This document shows, in pieces, positions 1-6,812 of a stretch of 13,191 nucleotides of DNA. A program made the position numbers and the translations under genes. Source of the DNA: Chrysochromulina parva (Eukaryota; Haptophyta; Prymnesiales; Chrysochromulinaceae); contig PJAB01001630.1 in assembly GCA_002887195.1 (NCBI GenBank), positions 1-13,191 of the forward strand, read 5' to 3'. Positions within the stretch are counted from its first letter, which is position 1. Each line of letters opens with the position of its first letter. Below the pieces are notes generated by a model. That model saw nothing but the letters and a program-made list of their open reading frames with translations, was not told the DNA's origin and made no database searches.

Positions 1-148
1 ACATGCGCATGGGTATAGACATTAAGGCTTGGCATGTGTGCTTACCATGACTAGTACAGTGGATACACGGTGTTGTTTTGTCCATTCTAGCACTTCGCCT
101 CCGACCCATATTTTCCTCTACTTATATGTTATAATGACTTCGGCCGCG

Positions 149-170
149 GTTTCGGCATAGTTTCGGCATA
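149..170. repeat. Tandem 11-mer GTTTCGGCATA x2
   Basis: GTTTCGGCATA occurs at 149-159 and again immediately at 160-170. It is an exact head-to-tail duplication in otherwise AT-rich non-coding DNA. No function is implied. Confidence 0.8.
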
Positions 171-269
171 TATTGCTTATTGGGGCCCCGGGTAATCCGA
201 CGACGGTCGGTCTCGGCAGACGCCGCGCGACGCGAAGGCACGCAAATAACGCGTTCGGTTTGGTTTGGT

Positions 270-288
270 ATAATCATTAAATGATTAT
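270..288. repeat. AT-rich inverted repeat, 9-bp arms
   Basis: ATAATCATT (270-278) and AATGATTAT (280-288) are perfect reverse complements around a single A. It could bind a dimeric factor, or simply be an AT-rich accident. Confidence 0.6.
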
Positions 289-330
289 TAATAATCGTCG
301 TAAAATCGTAAACGCGCGACGCGCGACCGC

Positions 331-358
331 GGTGGGGTGTGAGGCTTCGCATCCCACC
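331..358 (+). other. Potential RNA hairpin, 11-bp stem with three G:U pairs
   Basis: GGTGGGGTGTG (331-341) can pair with CGCATCCCACC (348-358) around the loop AGGCTT. As DNA it is an imperfect palindrome; as plus-strand RNA all mismatches become G:U wobbles, giving an unbroken stem. It is 540 bases before the next ATG, so a role in that gene's leader is uncertain. Confidence 0.4.
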
Positions 359-448
359 GTGCTGCCTACATACACGTACACAGCTGAGAGGTGCCCCTCT
401 CCCCTCTGCCCCAATTGTCGTTTTTCTGCTATGGAGACTTTTCGACGC

Positions 449-480
449 GGGACGCAATGGCGGGACGCGCCCTGGGACGC
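449..480. repeat. GGGACGC repeated three times
   Basis: GGGACGC lies at 449-455, 462-468 and 474-480, with spacings of 13 and 12 bases. It is the sort of spaced direct repeat that can be a cluster of factor sites, though simple GC-rich bias could also give it. Confidence 0.5.
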
Positions 481-607
481 GCTGTCTGTATCAAGTCGCG
501 CCCTGGTTCTACGCAGATACGCTTGTCTCGTGTTGTAGCTGTAGGACCGGGGTTCTAACTGTTCAGACTGACTGACTGTGGTGGTACTTAAGGCGGGTCC
601 GTGCGTG

Positions 608-628
608 TTACGTGAGTTTTACGTGAGT
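608..628 (+). promoter_or_regulatory. Duplicated TTACGTGAGT element
   Basis: TTACGTGAGT is at 608-617 and 619-628, one base apart. The core TTACGTGA resembles half sites bound by bZIP factors (the CRE/ATF class has the ACGT core). It lies 270 bases before the ATG of the cyclic-nucleotide-binding gene. The repeat is seen directly; the regulatory reading is inference. Confidence 0.35.
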
Positions 629-897
629 GTGCAGTGTACTTGGAGGACCCCGCTCCCCGGTCAGCGGTCTAACGACTAACCCCGGTCGCGGGGGAACGTC
701 CGGGAGGGCGGGAGAACTACTCACTGTCGACACAAACTCCCCGGGGACCGAACCGTGCGCGCATTTGCTCACTGCACTGACTTACTCATTTATACCGGTA
801 CGCCTTTTTCTGTTTCAAAGTTCTTGGGTCGCCGCGCTCACATACGTTCCCAACGGGACGGACAGCCGTCGCGCCGCGGGGTTCTCAGGCACGAAAC

Positions 898-2091
898 ATG
901 ATGCCTGTGCTGCAGACCACGGCCATACCATCACTCGAGGAGATGGAAGAGCTGAGCAATGTCCCCGAAGACGAGCTTGTCCAGAGTGTGCTGCGCAAGG
1001 GTGAGGGGATGAGGAGCCGTGAGGACTGCTTGCTGCTGCAGCGCGCCACGGCTAGGTTCAAGTTCTTCAAGTCGATTGAGACGGAGCAGCACTTCGAGCT
1101 TTGCCGCGCCATGACCACGCAGCGCTTCCGATCCGACCAGCACGTCTTTGAGCAGGGCGACCAAGGGAGCACCTTCTACATCATTTATCAGGGCGGCGTC
1201 AAGGTGTGGGTCAACGACGGCAAGGGCGTGAGCAAGGTCAACGACGGCGGCTACGGCACGTGCGTGGCCACGCTCTTAGAAGGCGACTCGTTTGGCGAGC
1301 TCGCGCTGATCGGCAACGGCACACGCTCCGGAACCGCGATCACAACGGGGCCGACACAGCTGCTGCGCGTCGAGAAGGATGCATACGATGAGTCACTCCT
1401 GAAGATGCACAAAATTCAGCACGAGACACGCACGGAGTTCCTGCGCGACATTTTCTTGTTCTCCGACTGGGAGGATACAGAGCTCACTCGGTTGGCCAAG
1501 GTGCTCACCGGCAAAAAGTACGAGAAGAACACGACCATAATAAAACAGGGCAAGACGACCGACCAAATGTACTTTATCGTCTCAGGCCGCTGCCGTGTGC
1601 TCAAGCGCATGTCGCTCTCGAATGATCTGCAGGACAAGCTCATGTCGGTGCGGGCTCGTGCCTCAGAGGTTGGGCTGCACCAGGGCAACGTGACTAGCAG
1701 CCTTGGCAGCAGCACGAGCAGCACCACCACGATGATGAGCCCGCGTGGTGCTGTGGGTGATGAGCCCTGGCTCGAGATCTGCGAACTCACCGCAGGCCAA
1801 TACTTCGGCGAGCGCGCGCTTCTCGACGGCAGGCGCAACGCAGAACACACGGCCTCGGTTGTCACGATCACGCGCGCCGAGATACTCATCCTCTCCAAAT
1901 ATGATTTCTACCGCAACATCGACGAGCGCACACAGGAGCTGATGCGGGAATACGCCGGAAAGTTCTATTTTGACGAGGACAAAATCCGCCGCACCATCAC
2001 CAAGCAGCACAGATGGGACTCATACAAGAAGGACGTGATGCGCGAGGCCCTCTCGCCGCGACACTCAGAAGGAGGTGCGGCAGGACGCTGA
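898..2091 (+). CDS. Protein with two cyclic-nucleotide-binding domains
   Basis: The 397-residue protein carries two CNB domains (about residues 57-166 and 187-345), the fold that binds cAMP or cGMP in protein kinase A regulatory subunits, PKG and EPAC. The first has a complete phosphate-binding cassette, FGELALIGNG followed by TR, with Glu134 and Arg143 in the expected places. The second has FGERALLDGRRNAEHTAS: Glu305 is kept, but Asn314 sits where the phosphate-contacting Arg should be, with Arg312/Arg313 just before it. A Ser/Thr-rich insert (about 239-290) splits the second domain. There is no dimerisation/docking domain, no RRxS-type kinase-inhibitor sequence, no kinase, GEF or channel part, so it is not a standard PKA regulatory subunit. 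It is a single exon and cytosolic by composition. The start is the first of two adjacent ATGs; the second (901) would change the protein by one residue only. Family assignment is firm, ligand and partner unknown. Confidence 0.9.
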   Translation: MMPVLQTTAIPSLEEMEELSNVPEDELVQSVLRKGEGMRSREDCLLLQRATARFKFFKSIETEQHFELCRAMTTQRFRSDQHVFEQGDQGSTFYIIYQGGVKVWVNDGKGVSKVNDGGYGTCVATLLEGDSFGELALIGNGTRSGTAITTGPTQLLRVEKDAYDESLLKMHKIQHETRTEFLRDIFLFSDWEDTELTRLAKVLTGKKYEKNTTIIKQGKTTDQMYFIVSGRCRVLKRMSLSNDLQDKLMSVRARASEVGLHQGNVTSSLGSSTSSTTTMMSPRGAVGDEPWLEICELTAGQYFGERALLDGRRNAEHTASVVTITRAEILILSKYDFYRNIDERTQELMREYAGKFYFDEDKIRRTITKQHRWDSYKKDVMREALSPRHSEGGAAGR

Positions 2092-2193
2092 CAGCAGCAT
2101 GCGGACAGCCACAGAGCAGCTGTGACCGATCAGGGCCATCAGCGTCGCGTCCATAGAAATTTCCGGTCACAAGATCGCTCTGGTTGGCCAGTG

Positions 2194-2205
2194 CCACGCG
2201 CGTGG
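2194..2205. repeat. 12-bp perfect palindrome CCACGCGCGTGG
   Basis: The self-complementary 12-mer sits in the 251-bp gap between the cyclic-nucleotide-binding gene and the next gene, about 140 bases before the ATG at 2343. It contains CACGCG/CGCGTG, which resembles known bHLH and calmodulin-activator sites in plants. It may equally be a 3'-end structure of the upstream gene. Confidence 0.4.
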
Positions 2206-2342
2206 TTTTGTCATCTTGTCAAATAATTAGTATGATCGTTAGTGCTCATTAACCAATTAGGAACTTACAGGAATCGCGCGCGACCCATCCGTCCAGCGCG
2301 TGAGGTTGGGAGCGGCGTTGAGGGAGGATAGTACCCTGCCTC

Positions 2343-4763
2343 ATGAAACGCTCCGACTCGTGGATTCTGGTCGACGAAAACGACCTCACGACCGAGGTGA
2401 CTGCGCCCGACACTCCCTCAGTCAAGAAATCGCCTGCGGTCGAGACCCATGAGCCCCTGGCGGCTGTTGCAGTCTATGAGCCACATTTCTCTACCATCGA
2501 CGCGGCCGTTGAAGTCTGGGAGCTTGAGGAGCTCGAGGAGCTCGAGGCGATCGAGGCTAGGATGCCCATCCCGGTCGATCCGCTCCCTGCAAAGCCCAAG
2601 AAGTCTGGCAAGCGCTCGATGCCCTTCCTGCCCTTCGTAATGATTATCGTCGTCCTTGGCCTTACTCGTTTGGCCGTCGAGGCCCTAGTGCGTGAAGACT
2701 CTTGCGCACTACGCACGCTCGCCGTTGCTTCCTCCTCACGCTCGCATATACGCCTTGCACACCCCGCACGGCAGGCGCTCTCGATGGTCGACTCGCCATC
2801 GCACACCACGGTGACCACGGCCCGATCGCCAACGGCCTTGCTCGAGCTCGCGGCGTCGGCCGTCAACGTCCATTCCGTGCAGCCAGGGTGCGACGAGATT
2901 CGCTGGACGCACCCTCCGCCCAAGCACGCCATCGCACCGAACGTCTGCAACCGCTCGAGCGGCAGCGCCCCCATGAGCGCTAAGAAGGTCTTCACACACT
3001 GGAATGGCTCGTGGGAGCCATTGGAGCGTGAAGACGTTCTTACCCGCGCTCTGCTCGTACCGATCCCGCAGCGCCGGTGGCGTACGATGGCGGACACGCT
3101 GACGGAGCGGCGCAAGCAGCCACCCAAGGCCACATCCGTGCCGCCCTCGCGGCTGTGGCGTCTCCTCGCCTCGCACGCCCTCGCCCTCGCGCCCGCCACC
3201 GCCCCGCGCGCCGATCGCTTCGCGTTGTACGCTATCTTGCCCGCCACCTCCGCCGCGGTCACCGCCATTGTCGCCCCAATCCCGGTGCCCACCTCGGCGC
3301 TCGACTCCGTCCCCGCCTCCCTTCTTGCCGCCGCTCCAGCGGCCAACCAGATGGCGGCGGCCGTCGCGGTCGTCGCGGCTGCCGTGCCCAACCCAGCCCT
3401 GGCTGGGCTTCAAATCGCGCCGCCGAAAACTTCGACCCCCGCCTCCGCCTCCGCTTCGACCCCTGCCTCAGCCTCCGCTTCGACCGCCGCCTCCGCCTCC
3501 GCTTCGACCGCCGCCTTGGCCTCCGCTTCGACCGCCGCCTTGGCCTTGGCAATTGCGAGTGCCGAGGAGGCCGCCTTGGAGTGGCCCATGGCGCCCGTCC
3601 GTCGCGAGCGCTCGGTGCAGCGCGCAGCCTTCGATGCTGAGATGCAGAGGCAGTGGCAGTGGCAATTGCTGCAGGAGCACCAGCTGCGTCGCACTGTCGC
3701 CGCCGTGGCCCTCGTCGCGGCCGCCATGTCCTCGCCCGCCACGACGCTCGCCTTTCCGCTCACCAACGACCAGAGCCTCCAACTGAGCCGCCTAAGCCGC
3801 GCGCTCGCCCTACGTCGCAATACCTCGCGGGCATTGGTGGTGGTGGCGTCCACTTCAACGGCGCCCCACTCGACTCGTCGCGCGTCTGCGCCTATGCTCG
3901 CGCTCACACCGGGCTCTGTGCCGGCCAGGCTGCTGAGCTGGGTCCCCCCCGCGTGCCGTGATCTCGTTCTTTCGAGCCGCTCCCTCATCGCCTTCTCGAG
4001 TGGCCCTGCCAGACGCTACTCCAATCGCTCCTCGAATAGCTCCGCGCAGCGCGTGCCGCTGTTGGCGCTGACGGCTCGGCAGCTCGGGGGCGCGACGGCA
4101 CTCCTTTCGTTGCCCGCCCCGCCCGTGCGCGCGCTCTTTCTGACCTCGCCTCCCGCACCGCGCTTGGCGACGGCCTTCCTGCCTCCGCCGCTTGGTGTGC
4201 CTGGCGTGACCCGCACGGTGGCGGTGGCCGCCGAGCACGCTAAGCAGGCGGCGGCTGTCGACCTGCGATTGGCGGCGATGTGCGCCGAGGTGCGCCGACT
4301 GCGTCGCGAACTGTCCGGCGCGCAGGCCGCAATCGACGCGACGGCGTCGCAGTACCAGCGCACAGCGGCCGAGCTTGAGTATACCCGCTCGGAGCTCCAC
4401 GTGCAGCACGTCCACCTCGAGGCAACACAGACGCTCGCGCAGGTCGCGCAGGTAAGAGCGCGCGCTGAGGCTGCTGCGCGCGTGCACGCCGAGAACTCGA
4501 GGGCAAGGGCCGAGGCGGCCCGGGCTAAGGCCGATGCCGCCGCCAAACACGCACGTCGTCGGAGCGCCGTGCTGGCACGCCAGGTGCGCCAGACGAAGAG
4601 GAAGCAGCGTGAGCAGCAAGCGCTACGCAAAACTACCCTAGAGATGGAAGGCCGGCATGGCGAACCCCGCGCCTCTCAGCGTCAGCATGGCAATGGCAAG
4701 GTCGGCGGTGGTGGCCGGGCGGCAGGAAAGTACAAAGTACGCGGCCCGTTACGCCAAGGCTGA
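2343..4763 (+). CDS. Ala/Ser-rich single-pass membrane protein with C-terminal coiled coil
   Basis: I do not recognise a named family. The 806-residue frame starts with an acidic cytosol-like tail containing DSWILVDEND (residues 5-14), then an acidic LEELEELEAIEA helix (61-72), a basic stretch KPKKSGKR (84-91), and one transmembrane segment (about 93-114). Basic residues before the membrane segment suggest N-terminus in the cytosol and the long remainder in a lumen. After it come a short Trp/Cys-containing part (about 180-250), a very Ala/Ser/Thr-rich middle with five 8-residue repeats STPASASA-like (364-403), and a charged Ala/Arg/Glu coiled coil (about 625-770). Third positions are strongly G/C through most of the frame, which supports it over the long antisense frames. 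The last 35 or so codons lose that bias while another frame gains it, so the C-terminus is uncertain (true end could be 4821). Confidence is for a real gene in this frame, not for function. Confidence 0.65.
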   Translation: MKRSDSWILVDENDLTTEVTAPDTPSVKKSPAVETHEPLAAVAVYEPHFSTIDAAVEVWELEELEELEAIEARMPIPVDPLPAKPKKSGKRSMPFLPFVMIIVVLGLTRLAVEALVREDSCALRTLAVASSSRSHIRLAHPARQALSMVDSPSHTTVTTARSPTALLELAASAVNVHSVQPGCDEIRWTHPPPKHAIAPNVCNRSSGSAPMSAKKVFTHWNGSWEPLEREDVLTRALLVPIPQRRWRTMADTLTERRKQPPKATSVPPSRLWRLLASHALALAPATAPRADRFALYAILPATSAAVTAIVAPIPVPTSALDSVPASLLAAAPAANQMAAAVAVVAAAVPNPALAGLQIAPPKTSTPASASASTPASASASTAASASASTAALASASTAALALAIASAEEAALEWPMAPVRRERSVQRAAFDAEMQRQWQWQLLQEHQLRRTVAAVALVAAAMSSPATTLAFPLTNDQSLQLSRLSRALALRRNTSRALVVVASTSTAPHSTRRASAPMLALTPGSVPARLLSWVPPACRDLVLSSRSLIAFSSGPARRYSNRSSNSSAQRVPLLALTARQLGGATALLSLPAPPVRALFLTSPPAPRLATAFLPPPLGVPGVTRTVAVAAEHAKQAAAVDLRLAAMCAEVRRLRRELSGAQAAIDATASQYQRTAAELEYTRSELHVQHVHLEATQTLAQVAQVRARAEAAARVHAENSRARAEAARAKADAAAKHARRRSAVLARQVRQTKRKQREQQALRKTTLEMEGRHGEPRASQRQHGNGKVGGGGRAAGKYKVRGPLRQG
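3431..3550 (+). repeat. In-frame 24-bp minisatellite, five copies
   Basis: Five units start at 3431, 3455, 3479, 3503 and 3527, each beginning TTCGACC. Unit length is 24, so each adds eight residues (STPASASA, STAASASA, STAALASA, STAALALA). Units drift progressively from CC to TTGGC variants toward the 3' end, as in stepwise tandem duplication. Copy number probably varies between strains without shifting the frame. Confidence 0.9.
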
Positions 4764-5405
4764 GAAGAGTTCGCACAAGATGAAGCACCGCCATCAAAAG
4801 CACGGGCGCGCAGGCCACTGAGCGCAGGCCGACCCTGTGTTATTTGTACACTCACGACGGTACGACGGTGCGCATTCGCGGCATCGGCATCAAAAGGAAG
4901 ACGGTGAGAGGCTCACGTAACTGCGAGCAGGGGTGGGGGTGTCGATAGTTGCAAGCCGGGCACGCGGGAGCACACGTTCACACAACGTGGTGCACGCCGC
5001 CGCCTGACATCCTCGTATGCTGGGGTGACCCTTGGGCCAGGCGAAGCGCCTCGTCACGGCCGACGTTTGGACGAGCGGGTGGGTACGCGGGTCGCGGGAG
5101 CCGGGGAGCGCCGCCGGGATCGATTTCGATAGCCGGTGCAGGTGCGGTTACCTCGAGACCCGCGGCCGACCGGCCTACCGGCCTACCGGCCTGTTAAAGA
5201 AAACTGTACAGGCTTGAGGCTTCAGGCTAGGTGGCTACCCCTAGCCCTACCGGGCGTCCCGGCCGCGGCCCGCGCGCCGGCCGCCGCGTCACCGTCAGCT
5301 TCGCTTGCGTCAGCAGGCCGACGCGACGCGCGGCGGGGGCCGTGCGTGGCGGAGGCGGCACGCGCGACGCGACCGGCAGTGCGCGGGACTCTCGTACTTT
5401 TCAGT
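4764..5405. other. Gene-free region between convergent 3' ends
   Basis: This 642-bp stretch separates the 3' ends of the coiled-coil membrane protein gene and the PAN-like gene on the other strand. The first 58 bases may still be coding if the alternative reading frame of the upstream gene, ending at 4821, is used. The rest is GC-rich with short overlapping open frames that lack consistent codon bias, plus the 8-bp tandem repeat at 5163-5194. I see no RNA gene. Confidence 0.6.
5163..5194. repeat. Tandem 8-mer, four copies of CGGCCTAC-like unit
   Basis: CGGCCGAC, CGGCCTAC, CGGCCTAC and CGGCCTGT run head to tail from 5163 to 5194. The two inner copies are identical. It is a short tandem array in the 3' intergenic space. 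Confidence 0.85.
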
Positions 5406-6370
5406 TCACTTCGACCCCCATGCGCTCCCCATACTTTCCGGCTTCACGCCTCGGGCGAGGTTCTCCTCTCGCGTCTCCCAGGCTCGCCACAGCACAGTCT
5501 GCTCGCCTTTATTCGAGCTCAACCCTTCGAGGCCCGTCGTCCAACGTACCGTCGGGTCGTACGTTGTGCCCATCACACCGCCGGTCCAAGGAACGTGCGT
5601 CGGCACCGTTAAATTGCGCCTCGTCCCGTCGGGGTTGAGCCCAGTCATGTGCGCACTCCAGTGCTTCTTGCGGAACTCGTCTGAGAACTTGCCACGCTGG
5701 CCATAGAGCGGATGCTTTGTGTCGGGCTGCCACTTTAGCCAACACTCGCCAAAGCCATGCCAGTTGCCCGTATCGAGTGACCAGCATTGCGGATACGAAT
5801 GGCAGAATACCCAGCTGCAACGGAGAGAGTCGAAAGTCATGCTGCCTGTCAGCAGCGCAGGGAACCGGCAGCGTCAACGGCTAGCGCATCACTGTTCGAG
5901 CCTTGCCGTGACCTGTTGCAAGGACGCTTGGCATTCTTTGGCGTCGCCGCATGGGCGGCGCACGCCGCACAACACTCGCTCGCAGATGCCTTTGTGTGCG
6001 TAGCACCCCACACTACGGCGTAGCCACCTGGATCGCTGTGAGGTTCCTCGCCGCACATGGCCTCAGTGGTCACGCCAGGGCAGTCAGCGAGGCAGGATGC
6101 CATCGTTTCTGGGCGTTCGCACTTGCCATCTCCGCACATAGGCATCGAAGCAGTGACTGTCGTCGCTGCGCTTAGTGCAGCCACCGGCACTGCCTCCTGT
6201 GGCTCCTCGCTGAAGATGCTCGATTCAGCTGGTTGATAGTACCACATGATACCAATGGCCCCGACAACGAAGAGCAAGAAGAATCGCCTCCAGTCATCCT
6301 TTCGGTTCCTTTCAGCTCTGGCCACGCGCGTGAGCGCGAGGTAGCGCAGCTCCTTATGGTTCGCAACCAT
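5406..6370 (-). CDS. Type II membrane protein with Cys-rich PAN/apple-like domain (two exons)
   Basis: Exon 1 is 6370-5913 and exon 2 is 5814-5406 on the minus strand; together 867 bases, 288 residues. The joint makes CNSWVFC, completing a typical Cys pattern that the unspliced frame breaks. A short basic tail (1-27) precedes one transmembrane helix, WRRFFLLFVVGAIGIMWYY (27-45), implying N-in, C-terminus lumenal or extracellular. Next is a small Cys cluster CGDGKCERPETMASCLADC (79-97), then a domain with ECCAAC (132-137), C151, WVFC (154-157), C163 and FGECWLKW (174-181), ending near VPWTGGV. This layout resembles PAN/apple-like carbohydrate- or protein-binding modules common in algal secretory proteins. 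One N-glycosylation sequon, NLT (220-222), is in the lumenal part. The start is the ATG at 6370 in good context (G at -3, G at +4); the frame stays open upstream to a TTG near 6484, but that AT-rich stretch looks like leader. No enzyme domain is seen. Confidence 0.8.
5815..5912 (-). other. Spliceosomal intron (98 nt) in the PAN-like gene
   Basis: On the minus strand the donor is AACAG|GTCACG and the acceptor is CCGTTGCAG|CTGG, preceded by a pyrimidine-rich tract (CTTTCGACTCTCTCC). Length 98 is not a multiple of three and reading through reaches a stop, so splicing is needed to join the two halves of the domain. It splits a Ser codon (AG|C). Confidence 0.88.
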
Positions 6371-6812
6371 GTCGAGAGGGAGAGAGGAGAGTAGAATTCC
6401 TAGGTGTTCATCGCGACGCTTTTCGTTAATTACAACGTAAATAAAATAACAGCGAAACGAGACACAGAGAAGACCAACAACCAAATCTCGGAAGCGCTTT
6501 GGGGAGCTAAGCGGTGAGAGTTAGAGCGACCGGTGATCCGCGAGACGCTTTGGCCTTTGCAAAATGCAATATGCAAATGAATACACACAACACGTAGCGG
6601 AACAGCTGTGAAAGCAAAACAAGGCTACCGAATGGGACACATGCGGACGGAGAGCTGAAAAACAGCCAAAAAAGGGGGAAGAGCGGCGAGACTTCATAGA
6701 CCTGCAAGTGTTCACACCTCTTGGCAAGGACTCCTGGGCTCGAGTGTCGAGCGCGTGAGTCGCGGTCTAGAGAGGTTCTCAGGGGTGAGCTGATCGGACT
6801 TTTGCAACTCAG
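6371..6812. promoter_or_regulatory. Divergent promoter region
   Basis: These 442 bases lie between the start codons of the PAN-like gene (minus) and the Mpv17-family gene (plus), so both 5' leaders and promoters must be here. The part near 6420-6490 is AT-rich (ATAAAATAA at 6441-6449). ATGCAAT (6564-6570) is followed directly by ATGCAAAT (6571-6578), a near-repeat. No clear TATA box can be assigned to either side. Confidence 0.5.

Larger units (their letters stand above)
1..897. other. Gene-free 5' region with short repeats
   Basis: No open frame here has the codon bias or composition of the neighbouring genes; the plus frames at the left edge all stop within 50 bases. The stretch holds an AT-rich part (about 90-300), a tandem 11-mer, a 9-bp inverted repeat, a 28-nt hairpin, a spaced GGGACGC triplet and a duplicated TTACGTGAGT element, listed separately. 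A TTTATA stretch at 789-794 lies about 105 bases before the ATG at 898 and is a possible core promoter element for that gene, but this is a weak match. Confidence 0.6.

Noticed and set aside
1..85. Minus-strand frame from ATG at 85 running off the left edge, with a Cys/His-containing CIHCTSHGKHTC
   Set aside because: Only 28 codons, AT-rich codon use unlike the other genes, and the spacing does not fit a CCHC zinc knuckle (the His is one position off).
122..1004. Short open frames in the left 1 kb on both strands
   Set aside because: No codon bias, no recognisable domain, mutual overlap; treated as non-coding.
2474..4630. Several long antisense open frames opposite the Ala/Ser-rich gene
   Set aside because: GC-rich repetitive coding DNA gives long shadow frames; the plus frame has the consistent G/C third positions, a membrane helix and a coiled coil, while the antisense frames are Arg/Gly/Ser compositional noise.
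4452..4641. 190-nt intron in the coiled-coil gene (CAG|GTAAGA donor)
   Set aside because: It would remove charged Ala/Arg/Glu coiled-coil sequence with good codon bias, and no pyrimidine tract precedes the acceptor. Kept only as one explanation for the frame change near the 3' end.
5136..5706. Plus-strand open frames opposite exon 2 of the PAN-like gene
   Set aside because: They overlap a well-supported exon on the other strand and encode Arg/Pro/Ala-rich low-complexity sequence.
6371..6484. N-terminal extension of the PAN-like protein up to 6484
   Set aside because: The first codon there is TTG and the stretch is AT-rich; the ATG at 6370 has good context and a normal type II anchor.
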